The notes beneath the pieces were generated by a model that was not told the DNA's origin, made no database searches, and worked only from the letters and a program-made list of their open reading frames with translations. Shown piece after piece: positions 44,187-52,573 of a stretch of 64,000 nucleotides of DNA. A program made the position numbers and the translations under genes. Every line of letters starts with the position of its first letter. Position 1 is the first letter of the stretch. This stretch comes from Natrialba asiatica DSM 12278. GTDB lineage: Archaea; Halobacteriota; Halobacteria; Halobacteriales; Natrialbaceae. The stretch lies in NCBI RefSeq assembly GCF_000337555.1, contig NZ_AOIO01000040.1, positions 244,548 to 308,547 of the forward strand, written 5' to 3'.

Positions 44187-45662
44187 ATGTCCGAGGAGAG
44201 CGCTCGCGGCGGAGCCGACGGAGACGAGTCGGGCGTCGTCCGGCGAGACCGCTTCAGCGGCGGCCCCGCCCGGAGTTTCCTCTCCTCGCTTGCGGCGGAC
44301 GAACGGATCTTCGAGGCCGATCTCGAAGTCGATCGCGCACACACCCTCATGCTCGCGGAGCAAGGGATTATCGACGCGGAGACGGCGGGGTCGATTCTGA
44401 CCGCGCTCGATGCGATCGAAGTCGCCGGCCACGACTCGCTGCCCGACGGCGAGGACGTTCACGAGGCCATCGAGACGGCCGTCATCGACCGCGTCGGTGC
44501 GGACGGCGGCATGATGCACACCGCGCGCTCGCGCAACGACGAGGTCGCGACCTGCATTCGCTACCGCCTGCGCGAGGACGTCCTCGACGCGATCGAGACG
44601 ACGCTTGCACTGCGCCAATCGTTGCTCGATGTTGCGGACACGCACGCAGAAACGATCATGCCGGGGTACACTCACCTTCAGCCCGCCCAGCCGACCACCG
44701 TCGCTCACTGGGCGCTCTCCTACGAGGGGGCCGTCCGTCGCGACACCGAACGGTTACTCGAGGCCTACGCCCGGATCAACGAGTCCCCCCTCGGCGGAGC
44801 GGCCTTCGCGGGGACGACCTTCGACGTCGACCGCGAGTTCACCGCGTCCCTGCTCGGGTTCGACGGCGTGGTTGTGAACTCGATGGACGCCGCCTCGAGC
44901 CGGGATTTCCTGCTCGAGACGACCCAGGCGCTGTCGACCCACGCGACGACGCTGTCCGGCCTCGCGGAGGATCTGATCATCTTCGCGAACCGCGGTTTCG
45001 TTTCCATCGCGGACGATTATTCCTCGACCTCGTCGATCATGCCCCAGAAGAAAAATCCCGACACGCTCGAACTCGTCCGCGCGGTTGCGGGCGATGCGGC
45101 CGGGAACGTCCAGGGGCTGACGACGACGCTGAAGGGACTGCCTCGGGCCTACAATCGTGATTTGCAGCGCGCGACGACCCACGCGTGGGAGACCGTCGAT
45201 GCGGCGGTCGAGGCGAGCGAGGTTGCGGCCGGCGCGATCGCGACGGCGGACTGGAACGAGGAGGCGCTGACCGCGGAAGCTGGCGCGGGCTTCTCGACGG
45301 CGACCGGCGTCGCCGACCTGCTCGCGGCGAACGGGCTGCCGTTCAGGACGGCTCACGAACTGGTCGCTACTGCCGCCGAAAATAGCTCGGACTACGACGC
45401 GCTCGACGCTGCCGCCGAAGACGTTCTCGGCGAACCGCTCGGGTCTTACGTCGACCCCGATGCCGTCGCGGACGCGCTCGATCCCGCCGAAAGCGTTGCG
45501 AGCCGCAACTCACGGGGTGGGCCGGCCCCCGAAGCGACGGCACCACAGCTCGAATCGGGCCGCGATGCGCTCGATGCCGACGAGTCGACTCACTCTGAAC
45601 TCGCCGCCGAACTCGAGACGGCACACACGGCGTTGCGCGAGGAGGTGAACGACTATGTCTGA
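44187..45662 (+). CDS. argH: argininosuccinate lyase
   Basis: 491 residues of the fumarase/aspartase superfamily; signature STSSIMPQKKNPDTLELVR is intact, with the DRVGADGGMMHTARSRND conserved block near 100-125. It splits argininosuccinate into arginine and fumarate, the last step here. The C-terminal 60 residues are an acidic extension. The 3' end overlaps a short Pro-rich ORF (45655) and a hairpin. Confidence 0.96.
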   Translation: MSEESARGGADGDESGVVRRDRFSGGPARSFLSSLAADERIFEADLEVDRAHTLMLAEQGIIDAETAGSILTALDAIEVAGHDSLPDGEDVHEAIETAVIDRVGADGGMMHTARSRNDEVATCIRYRLREDVLDAIETTLALRQSLLDVADTHAETIMPGYTHLQPAQPTTVAHWALSYEGAVRRDTERLLEAYARINESPLGGAAFAGTTFDVDREFTASLLGFDGVVVNSMDAASSRDFLLETTQALSTHATTLSGLAEDLIIFANRGFVSIADDYSSTSSIMPQKKNPDTLELVRAVAGDAAGNVQGLTTTLKGLPRAYNRDLQRATTHAWETVDAAVEASEVAAGAIATADWNEEALTAEAGAGFSTATGVADLLAANGLPFRTAHELVATAAENSSDYDALDAAAEDVLGEPLGSYVDPDAVADALDPAESVASRNSRGGPAPEATAPQLESGRDALDADESTHSELAAELETAHTALREEVNDYV

Positions 45663-45711
45663 GTCACCGTTGTCGTCGCCAATTTCGCCCCCGCGACCGC
45701 CGTCCCCTTGA
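45655..45711 (+). CDS. 18-codon Pro-rich ORF overlapping argH end
   Basis: ATG at 45655 overlaps the argH stop (TATGTCTGA). It encodes 18 residues rich in Ser and Pro (ending SPPRPPSP). No SD is evident within argH. Its TGA stop (45709-45711) is in the loop of the hairpin GTCCCC-TTGA-GGGGAC (45702-45717). It shares CCCCGCGACCG with the ORF before argG. Coding is uncertain. Confidence 0.3.
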   Translation: MSESPLSSPISPPRPPSP

Positions 45712-45717
45712 GGGGAC
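45702..45717 (+). terminator. perfect hairpin after argH
   Basis: GTCCCC-TTGA-GGGGAC, six base pairs with a four-base loop, 40 bases after the argH stop and before an AT-rich stretch. It could reduce read-through into lysW or mark a 3' end. No U-run follows. Confidence 0.4.
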
Positions 45718-45796
45718 AATATACACCATACGTGACATACAAAATGAAAACGGTCGCGCTGTAGCTATTTTATACCGTTAGCGGGAAGTACAGTCT

Positions 45797-45812
45797 TATA
45801 ATTTATATTATA
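45797..45812 (+). promoter_or_regulatory. palindrome and TATA region before lysW
   Basis: TATAAT-TTAT-ATTATA is a perfect 16-base palindrome 45 bases before the lysW ATG. It doubles as an AT-rich promoter element. A second candidate, GATTTAAGG, lies at about 45821-45829. It suggests that lysW has a promoter separate from argGH. Confidence 0.4.
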
Positions 45813-45856
45813 GATCCGGTGGATTTAAGGTGGTATGGCTCCCAGGTGAGAATACA

Positions 45857-46021
45857 ATGACAGAATGCGTCGAATGTGGGGCCGAAGTGTCCCTGCACGA
45901 CACTCTGGAAGTCGGAGAGATCGTTGACTGTACGACCTGCGGAGCCGAGCTGGAAGTCGTCGACACCGAGCCGCCAGTCCTCGAGCGAGCCCCCGAGCTC
46001 GAAGAGGACTGGGGTGAGTGA
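45857..46021 (+). CDS. lysW: LysW/ArgW amino-group carrier protein
   Basis: A 54-residue acidic protein with zinc-ribbon cysteines Cys4, Cys7, Cys25 and Cys28 and the EDWGE C-terminus (Glu54), the residue to which the substrate amino group is joined. SD AGGTGAG is next to the ATG at 45857; the 45830 start is ignored. It carries glutamate (or aminoadipate) as a protein-linked intermediate in place of N-acetylation. The stop overlaps the lysX start. Confidence 0.93.
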   Translation: MTECVECGAEVSLHDTLEVGEIVDCTTCGAELEVVDTEPPVLERAPELEEDWGE

Positions 46022-46902
46022 CCTTGCAGATAGGAATCCTCTACTCCCGGATCCGCAAGGACGAGAAGCTCCTCCTCGCAGAGCTTCGCGAGCGCGACCA
46101 CGAGATCACGAAGATCGATATTCGCAAGCACGAGTTCACCGTCGGCGAGGTACCCGACGCGTTCGCCGACCTCGATCTCGTCGTCGATCGCTGTCTCGCC
46201 ACGAGCCGGAGCCTGTACGCCACGCAGTTCTTCGAGGCGTACGGGATTCCCGTGGTCAACAGCCACGAGACGGCCGATATCTGTGCGGACAAGGCGAAAA
46301 ACAGTCTCGCGCTCGAACGGGCGGGCGTGCCCACGCCCGAAACGAAAGTCGCCTTCACGAAGGAGACGGCGATGGAGGCCATCGAGGACTTTGGCTACCC
46401 CTGCGTCCTCAAACCCGTCGTCGGCTCGTGGGGACGCCTGATGGCCAAGATCGATTCGCCTGACGCCGCGGAGGCGATCTTAGAGCACAAAGCGACGCTC
46501 GGACACTACGAGCACAAGGTGTTCTACGTCCAGGAGTTCGTCGAGAAACCCGGGCGGGATATCCGCGTGCTCGCAATCGACGGCGAGCCGGTCGCCGGGA
46601 TGGTCCGCTCGTCGGATCACTGGATCACGAACGCCGCGAAGGGAGCGGAGACCGACGTCTTCGAACTCGATGACGAGGCCGAGGACCTCGTCCAGACGGC
46701 CAGCGACGCCGTCGGCGGCGGGCTGCTGGGCGTCGATCTCATGGAAACCGAAGATGGATACACCGTCCACGAGGTCAACCACACCGTCGAGTTCAAGGCG
46801 CTCAACGACGCCGTCGAGACCGATGTCGCCGGCACCGTCGTCGACTGGCTCGAGGAGAAGGCCGCCGAGAACGCCGCGCAGGAACTCGAGGTGACCCTCT
46901 GA
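46018..46902 (+). CDS. argX: LysW-glutamate ligase (LysX/ArgX, RimK-type)
   Basis: 294 residues, GTG start overlapping the lysW stop by four bases. ATP-grasp fold: CVLKPVVGSWGR, VFYVQEFVEKPGRDIRV and the metal-binding GGGLLGVDLMETEDGYTVHEVN. It ligates the amino acid to the C-terminal Glu of LysW. In this cluster the substrate is presumably glutamate, since the downstream enzymes make ornithine. Confidence 0.94.
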   Translation: MTLQIGILYSRIRKDEKLLLAELRERDHEITKIDIRKHEFTVGEVPDAFADLDLVVDRCLATSRSLYATQFFEAYGIPVVNSHETADICADKAKNSLALERAGVPTPETKVAFTKETAMEAIEDFGYPCVLKPVVGSWGRLMAKIDSPDAAEAILEHKATLGHYEHKVFYVQEFVEKPGRDIRVLAIDGEPVAGMVRSSDHWITNAAKGAETDVFELDDEAEDLVQTASDAVGGGLLGVDLMETEDGYTVHEVNHTVEFKALNDAVETDVAGTVVDWLEEKAAENAAQELEVTL

Positions 46903-47984
46903 TGGCAGTCGGTACCGACGCGGACGCGAGCGCGGCCGAATCCGCCGAGACCGTCACCGCGACCGTCATCGGTGGCAGCGGATTTACCGGCGGCGAACTC
47001 CTGCGGTTGCTCGCCGGCCATCCGAACGTTGAACTCGCGGAGGTCACCAGCCGGTCGAAGGCCGGCAAGAGCGTCGGCTCCGTGCACCCGCCGCTGCGGG
47101 GGGCGGACCTGCGCTTTACCGAGCCCGAGAATCTGGAGAGCGTCGACGTGCTGTTTGCCGCGACGCCACACGGCGTTTCGATGGGACGGGTGGACGAGTT
47201 CTTCGAGATCGCAGATACCGTGGTCGACCTCTCGGCCGATTTTCGCCTCGACACCGAGGAGCAGTACGTCGAATGGTACGACGGCCACGATGCGCCCGAG
47301 TACTTAGCGAAGGCCGAATACGCCCTGCCCGAGATCAACCGCGAAAACCTCGACGGAGCCGACCTCATTGCGGGCGGCGGCTGCAACGCCACCGCCACGA
47401 TTCTGGGTCTCTACCCGCTGTTCGAGCACGACATCTTGGAGGGAGGAGAGCAAGTCGTGGTCGACGTGAAGGTCGGCTCCTCCGAGGGCGGCGCGGGCGG
47501 CGGCGAAGCCTCCTCCCATCCGGAGCGGTCGGGCGTCGTCCGCCCCTACGCGCCGACGAGCCACCGCCACGAGGCCGAAATCGAGCAGTTCCTCGGCACC
47601 GCCGTGGCGTTCACCTGCCACGCCGTGGACATGGTTCGGGGCGCGAGCGCGACGAGCCACGTCTTTCCGAGTTCGCCCGTGTCGAAGGGCGACCTCTGGC
47701 AGGCGTATCGCGGTTGCTACGAGGACGAACCGTTCGTCCGCACGGCCGCCGGTGGCTCCGGCGTCTACCGCTATCCCGAGCCGAAGTCGGTTGCGGGAAC
47801 GAACGTCGCCGAGGTCGGCTTCGAACTCGATCCGCAGAACGAGCGCGTCGTCGTTTTCTCGGCGATCGATAACATGATGAAGGGCTCGGCGGGTCAGGCG
47901 GTCCACGCCGCTAACGTGGCGCTCGGCTTCGAGGAGACGGCCGGACTCGAGTTCACGGGACTACATCCCGTGGGGGCACCATAA
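46902..47984 (+). CDS. argC: LysW-linked gamma-glutamyl-phosphate reductase (ArgC/LysY)
   Basis: 360 residues. NAD(P) motif GGSGFTG (24-30) and the catalytic Cys161 in GGGCNATATI. It reduces the phosphorylated LysW-bound acyl group to the semialdehyde. The start overlaps the argX stop by one base (TGATG), and the argB start overlaps this stop by one base, a sign of tight coupling. Confidence 0.94.
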   Translation: MAVGTDADASAAESAETVTATVIGGSGFTGGELLRLLAGHPNVELAEVTSRSKAGKSVGSVHPPLRGADLRFTEPENLESVDVLFAATPHGVSMGRVDEFFEIADTVVDLSADFRLDTEEQYVEWYDGHDAPEYLAKAEYALPEINRENLDGADLIAGGGCNATATILGLYPLFEHDILEGGEQVVVDVKVGSSEGGAGGGEASSHPERSGVVRPYAPTSHRHEAEIEQFLGTAVAFTCHAVDMVRGASATSHVFPSSPVSKGDLWQAYRGCYEDEPFVRTAAGGSGVYRYPEPKSVAGTNVAEVGFELDPQNERVVVFSAIDNMMKGSAGQAVHAANVALGFEETAGLEFTGLHPVGAP

Positions 47985-48865
47985 TGACGACCGTCGTCAA
48001 GGTCGGCGGCGCACGCGCCGTCAATCCGGAAGGCGCGCTCGCGGACGTCGCGAGCCTCGTCGAAGCGGACGAAAACGTGGTACTCACCCACGGCGGTTCG
48101 ACGGCCGTCGACGAGACCCTTGCGGAACTCGGCGAGGAACCCACCTACGTCGAAACGCCCGGCGGCGTCGTCGGTCGGTTCACCGACGAGGACACGATGG
48201 ACGTCTTCAAGATGGTGATGCCCGGCAAGCTCAACACCGACCTCGTGGAGTCGCTCCAGAACGAGGGCGTGAACGCGGTCGGTCTCTCGGGCACCGACGG
48301 CAAGCTGCTCGAGGGCAAGCGCAAATCCGCCGTTCGCGTCAAAGAGGACGGCAAGAAGAAGATTAAGCGCGGCGACCACTCGGGAACGATCGACTCGGTC
48401 AACGCTGACCTGCTCGAGACGATCCTCGCGGGCGGCTACACGCCGGTCGTCTCCGTCCCGGTGCTCGGACGGGAAACAGAGGGTGGTTACACTGCGGTCA
48501 ACGCCGACGCCGACCGCGCCGCCGCCGCGATCGCGGGTGCGCTCGAAGCCGATCTGGTCGTCCTGACCGACGTCTCGGGTATCTACGAGGACCCCGACGA
48601 CGAGTCGACGAAGATCGCATCGGCCGCCACGCCCGCCGAGTTCAGCGCGGTCAAAGACGCGGCGGAGGGCTTCATGACGAAGAAGGTCATGGCGGCCGAA
48701 GAGGCCCTGGAGGGAGGTGCCGCATCGGTTACCGTTGCGTCGGCGAACGCGGCCGAGCCGATTACGAGCGCGCTCGCGGGTGCGGGAACGACGCTCGAAC
48801 CCGGCGTGATCGCCGGTGCGGACGCGAACGAGACAGAGACAGCGAACACGGAGGCCACACAATGA
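47984..48865 (+). CDS. argB: LysW-linked glutamate kinase (ArgB/LysZ)
   Basis: 293 residues of the amino acid kinase family: VKVGGARAVNP, HGGSTAV, VVSVPVLGRETEGGYTAVNADADRAAA. It phosphorylates the LysW-bound side chain carboxyl. ATG at 47984. The C-terminal alanine- and acidic tail is haloarchaeal. Confidence 0.93.
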   Translation: MTTVVKVGGARAVNPEGALADVASLVEADENVVLTHGGSTAVDETLAELGEEPTYVETPGGVVGRFTDEDTMDVFKMVMPGKLNTDLVESLQNEGVNAVGLSGTDGKLLEGKRKSAVRVKEDGKKKIKRGDHSGTIDSVNADLLETILAGGYTPVVSVPVLGRETEGGYTAVNADADRAAAAIAGALEADLVVLTDVSGIYEDPDDESTKIASAATPAEFSAVKDAAEGFMTKKVMAAEEALEGGAASVTVASANAAEPITSALAGAGTTLEPGVIAGADANETETANTEATQ

Positions 48866-50010
48866 GCGGATTCGTCTTCTCCGAGAAACCGATCAGTATC
48901 GCATCCGGCGAGGGCGCGACGCTCACCGCCGAGAACGGGACCGAATACCTCGACTTCGGCGCGAGCTACGCCTGCACGCCGACCGGCCACTGTCACCCCG
49001 ACGTGGTCGACGCGATTCGGGAACAGGCCGCCGAGTTGCTGTACGTTCAGGGTTCGTACCCGGTCCAGTCGCGGACCGATCTCCACGAGAAACTGGGGGC
49101 GCTCGCGCCCGGCGGGATCGAGAACGTCTGGCTCTGTAACTCCGGGACCGAGGCCAACGAGGCCGCCCTGAAGTTCGCCCGGAGCGCGACCGACGGAACG
49201 AAGATCGTCGCCGCCAAGCGCGCCTTCCACGGCCGCACCGCCGGCACCCTGTCGGCGACCTGGAAACCGAAGTACAAGAAACCCTTCGAGCCGCTGCTCG
49301 AAGACCAGATCGAGTTCGTCACCTACGGCGACGCGACTGAACTCGAGGACGCGGTCGACGACGAAACGGCGGCCGTTATCCTCGAACCCATCCAGGGCGA
49401 GGGTGGCATTCACCCCGCGCCGGCGGGCTATCTCGAGGCGGCCCGCGAGTGCACCGAGGCGACCGACACCGCGCTGATCTTCGACGAGATCCAGACCGGG
49501 ATCGGTCGCACGGGGAATCTGTGGGCTTGTGACGGCTACGGCGTGACGCCCGATATCCTGACGACCGCGAAGGGGATCGCGAGCGGCCTGCCGATGGGGG
49601 CGACGCTCTGTGCGGACTGGGTCGCCGAGGCGGCGGGACCGCACGGCTCGACGTTCTCCGGCAACCCCCTCGTTTCGGCTGCAGCGAACGCCACGCTCGA
49701 CGCGGTCGTCGACGAGGACCTGCCGGGTAACGCCGCCGAAGTCGGCGGCTACCTGCGGGACGAACTGGCCGCGCTCGACGTGCCGATTCGCGACGTTCGC
49801 GGCGAGGGGTTGATGGTCGGCGTCGAAGTGAAGCGCGGAGCCAATCGGGTGCTGCGGGACCTCGCACTCGAACACCAAGTGCTCGCCCTGCCGGCCGGCC
49901 GGAGCGTCGTCCGCCTGCTGCCGCCGCTGGTGCTCGAGGAGGAGCACGCCGATCAGGTCGTGACGGCGCTCGCGGACGTGCTCGCGCCCAAAGCCGAATC
50001 GCAATCATGA
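48862..50010 (+). CDS. argD: LysW-linked aminotransferase (ArgD/LysJ)
   Basis: 382 residues, class III fold-type I: NSGTEANEAALKFAR, LIFDEIQTGIGRTG and PLP lysine in LTTAKGIASG (Lys237). It transfers an amino group, normally from glutamate, to the semialdehyde to give LysW-ornithine. Overlaps argB by four bases. Confidence 0.95.
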   Translation: MSGFVFSEKPISIASGEGATLTAENGTEYLDFGASYACTPTGHCHPDVVDAIREQAAELLYVQGSYPVQSRTDLHEKLGALAPGGIENVWLCNSGTEANEAALKFARSATDGTKIVAAKRAFHGRTAGTLSATWKPKYKKPFEPLLEDQIEFVTYGDATELEDAVDDETAAVILEPIQGEGGIHPAPAGYLEAARECTEATDTALIFDEIQTGIGRTGNLWACDGYGVTPDILTTAKGIASGLPMGATLCADWVAEAAGPHGSTFSGNPLVSAAANATLDAVVDEDLPGNAAEVGGYLRDELAALDVPIRDVRGEGLMVGVEVKRGANRVLRDLALEHQVLALPAGRSVVRLLPPLVLEEEHADQVVTALADVLAPKAESQS

Positions 50011-51113
50011 GTACGACGATGACCGATCCCGACCCGGTATCGTTCGCGGACGCTCGCGAACTGCTGGTCGACCTCGTCTCGATCCCCTCGCCGTCGGGCC
50101 AAGAACGCGACGCGGCGGAGCGCCTCGCCGCGTTCTTCGAGGCCCACGACCGCGAGGTCCGGATCGACGAGGTTGGTAACGTCCGCGCGCCGGCGGACGA
50201 TTCGGTGCTGTTGACCTCCCACATCGATACCGTCCCCGGTGAGATTCCGGTCGAGGTCGAATCGGCGGACGAAGCGGACGAGGAAGACGACATCGCCGAT
50301 GAAGGAACGGGCGTTCTCTGGGGTCGCGGCAGCGTCGACGCGACCGGGCCGCTGGCCGCGATGGCCGCGGCCGCGGTCCGCACCGGCGTCTCGTTCGTCG
50401 GCGTCGTCGGCGAGGAGACGAACTCCCGCGGCGCGCGCCACCTGGTCGCCGACCGCGAGGAACCGGACGCCGTCGTCAACGGGGAACCCAGCGGCGCGAC
50501 GGGGATCACCCTCGGCTATCGCGGCTTCCTCTCGGGAACGTACGTCGCGACCAGCGAGTCCGGCCACACCTCCCGCCCCGAACCCAACGCGATCCAGCAC
50601 GCGACGAGCTGGTGGACGAGCGTCGAGGAAGCGTTCGAGCAAGACGAGTACCAGCCCGTCTTCGAGCGCGTGACGACCAAACCCGTCGCTATCGACGGCG
50701 GCATCACCGACGACGGCCTCTCCGTCGAAGCCACGCTCGACGTGCAACTGCGCGTGCCACCGACGCTCGACGTCGAGACGGTTCGCGAGACCGCCGAGGC
50801 ACCGCTCGAAATCGGCACCGTCACCTGGGCCGACCCGATCCCGCCGGTGATGGAAAGTCCGCGGACCGAAGTCGCCCGCGCGTTCCGTGCGGCGATCCGG
50901 GAGGAAGACGGCGAGCCGCGGCTTCTGCGCAAGACCGGCACCAGCGACATGAATCTCTTCGCCGGCGCGTGGGACTGCCCGATGGCGACCTACGGCCCCG
51001 GCAACTCCGAACTCGATCACGCTCCCGACGAACGCCTCTCGCTCGCCGAGTTCGACCGGTCCGTCGCGGTGCTCACCCGCGTCGCGACGACGCTTACAGG
51101 AGGTGACGACTAG
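50007..51113 (+). CDS. argE: LysW-ornithine hydrolase (ArgE/LysK, M20 type)
   Basis: 368 residues, M20-type metallopeptidase. Ligand regions: LTSHIDTVPGE, VLWGRGSVDATGPLA and VVGEETNSRGARH; near the C-terminus RKTGTSDMNLFA. It releases ornithine from LysW. Overlaps argD by four bases. Gene symbols in databases vary (lysK, argE). Confidence 0.92.
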   Translation: MSTTMTDPDPVSFADARELLVDLVSIPSPSGQERDAAERLAAFFEAHDREVRIDEVGNVRAPADDSVLLTSHIDTVPGEIPVEVESADEADEEDDIADEGTGVLWGRGSVDATGPLAAMAAAAVRTGVSFVGVVGEETNSRGARHLVADREEPDAVVNGEPSGATGITLGYRGFLSGTYVATSESGHTSRPEPNAIQHATSWWTSVEEAFEQDEYQPVFERVTTKPVAIDGGITDDGLSVEATLDVQLRVPPTLDVETVRETAEAPLEIGTVTWADPIPPVMESPRTEVARAFRAAIREEDGEPRLLRKTGTSDMNLFAGAWDCPMATYGPGNSELDHAPDERLSLAEFDRSVAVLTRVATTLTGGDD

Positions 51114-52060
51114 TGTCTCAATCCCAACCCCAGTCCCCGTCTCCGTCCGACCCGGAACCGCGGCACTTCCTCGAGATCGACGACGTCTCACACGAGGAAC
51201 TGCTCGAGATCCTCGATCGGGCGGACGATCTCAAGCACGCACAGCAAACCGGCGAGCCGCACGAAGCGCTCGACGGACAGACGCTCGGAATGATCTTCCA
51301 GAAGCCGAGCACGCGCACCCGCGTCTCGTTCGAAACGGGAATGACCCAACTCGGCGGTCACGCCGTCTTCCTCGGCGCGGACGACATCCAACTGGGCCGC
51401 GGCGAACCGCTGAAGGATACCTCGCGGACCCTCTCGCGGTACGTCGACGTCGTGATGGCGCGGCTGTTCAAACACGACAACGTCGAGGTGCTCGCGGCGA
51501 ACTCGTCGGTGCCGGTCGTCAACGGACTCACCGACGACGCTCACCCCTGCCAGACGCTCGCCGATCTGCTGACGATCCGCGAGCAGGAAGGGGGGTTCGA
51601 CGACGTTTCCGTCGCCTGGATCGGCGACGGCAACAACGTCGGTCAGTCGTTCGTGATCGGTGCCGCGATGACCGACATGGACCTGACGGTGGCGACGCCC
51701 GAGGGCTACGGTATCGACGACGGCGTCATCGATCGTGCGCAGGAACTCGGCGGCGATCCGACGATCACGACCGATCCGGTCGAGGCGGCCACTGACGCTG
51801 ACATTATCTACACCGACGTCTGGATCAGTATGGGCCAGGAGGACGAACGCGACGTACGCATGGAGGCCTTCGAAGGCTTCCAGGTCTGTTCGGACCTGCT
51901 CGAACACGCCCCAGAGGCGTCGGTCATGCACTGTCTGCCGGCCCACCGCGGCGAAGAAATCACCGACGAGGTCATCGAAAGCGACCGGTCGATCGTCTTC
52001 GATCAGGCCGAAAACCGTCTCCACGCCCAGAAGGCGTTACTCCAGTGGCTGCTCGATTGA
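51113..52060 (+). CDS. argF: ornithine carbamoyltransferase
   Basis: 315 residues, GTG start with SD AGGAGGTGA at 51098-51106. Carbamoyl-phosphate motif STRTR (66-70), HPCQTLADL, and ornithine-binding HCLPAHRG. Converts ornithine to citrulline, linking the LysW branch to argG. It ends the cluster. N-terminal 15 residues are a low-complexity Gln/Pro/Ser tail. Confidence 0.95.
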   Translation: MSQSQPQSPSPSDPEPRHFLEIDDVSHEELLEILDRADDLKHAQQTGEPHEALDGQTLGMIFQKPSTRTRVSFETGMTQLGGHAVFLGADDIQLGRGEPLKDTSRTLSRYVDVVMARLFKHDNVEVLAANSSVPVVNGLTDDAHPCQTLADLLTIREQEGGFDDVSVAWIGDGNNVGQSFVIGAAMTDMDLTVATPEGYGIDDGVIDRAQELGGDPTITTDPVEAATDADIIYTDVWISMGQEDERDVRMEAFEGFQVCSDLLEHAPEASVMHCLPAHRGEEITDEVIESDRSIVFDQAENRLHAQKALLQWLLD

Positions 52061-52201
52061 GATCGACGCTACCGGTCATTTCGTCCCGGTAAATCGCTGT
52101 TTTTCGCGAGTCAATACGCTGTTGTTCCGTTCTCGAAAGAAGTCAGCAGGAAGAACAATCTAGAAGAATTATGTGTGTGAACGCGATCCTCCTGGAGTGG
52201 C

Positions 52202-52279
52202 ATGTCGTTCAAACTGCTGTTTGCCCTGTTCATCATGTTCCTGGGTCCCGCGGTGCTGATGGGGCTCATCGTAATGTAG
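52202..52279 (+). CDS. 25-residue membrane peptide
   Basis: ATG at 52202, TAG at 52277-52279. The sequence MSFKLLFALFIMFLGPAVLM is almost entirely hydrophobic, ending GLIVM. A GGAG-type SD (52194-52197) and a TATA-like AATTATG (52168-52174) precede it. It is too short for normal gene finders. It may be a transporter- or complex-associated small subunit; the role is unknown. Confidence 0.55.
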   Translation: MSFKLLFALFIMFLGPAVLMGLIVM

Positions 52280-52350
52280 GATGGGGGAATCGCGAGCGAA
52301 TCCGGGCACACCACACTGTCCCGATGACACACCACTCGGCTTTCCGGGAC

Positions 52351-52543
52351 GCTTTTTGCCGATCGCATCCTGCAACGGGCGGGCGATCCTGCAACGGGCG
52401 AGCGATCCTGCAACGGGCGAGCGATCCTGCAACGGGCGAGCGATCCTGCAACGGACGAGCGATCACACCGGCGCTCGCGGACGCGAGCACGCGCGAACAC
52501 GAGCCGAACGGGGGTATCTGCCGAATCCACGTGCTTTTTGCCG
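52351..52543 (+). repeat. 11-base direct repeat GCTTTTTGCCG flanking the tandem repeats
   Basis: GCTTTTTGCCG occurs at 52351-52361 and 52533-52543, with the tandem repeats between. The second is about 31-41 bases before the thrC ATG and could be its promoter element; the first is then a copied promoter. Confidence 0.6.
52366..52460 (+). repeat. five tandem 19-bp repeats before thrC
   Basis: GATCCTGCAACGGGCGAGC repeats at 52385, 52404 and 52423 exactly or nearly so, with diverged copies at 52366 (first) and 52442 (last). Nineteen is not a multiple of three, so it is not coding in one frame. It lies 114 bases before thrC. Confidence 0.9.
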
Positions 52544-52573
52544 GTTGCTCCCCTCCCGAACGACAGAACGATA

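Noticed and set aside
45702..45717. Classical intrinsic terminator for argH
   Set aside because: The hairpin has no T tract after it; kept as a hairpin, but termination is not claimed firmly.
48583..50004. 473-residue open frame antisense to argD/argB
   Set aside because: Shadow of high-GC third positions; the sense genes are intact and recognisable.
52366..52460. CRISPR array
   Set aside because: The repeats abut with no spacers; this is a tandem repeat of 19 bp.
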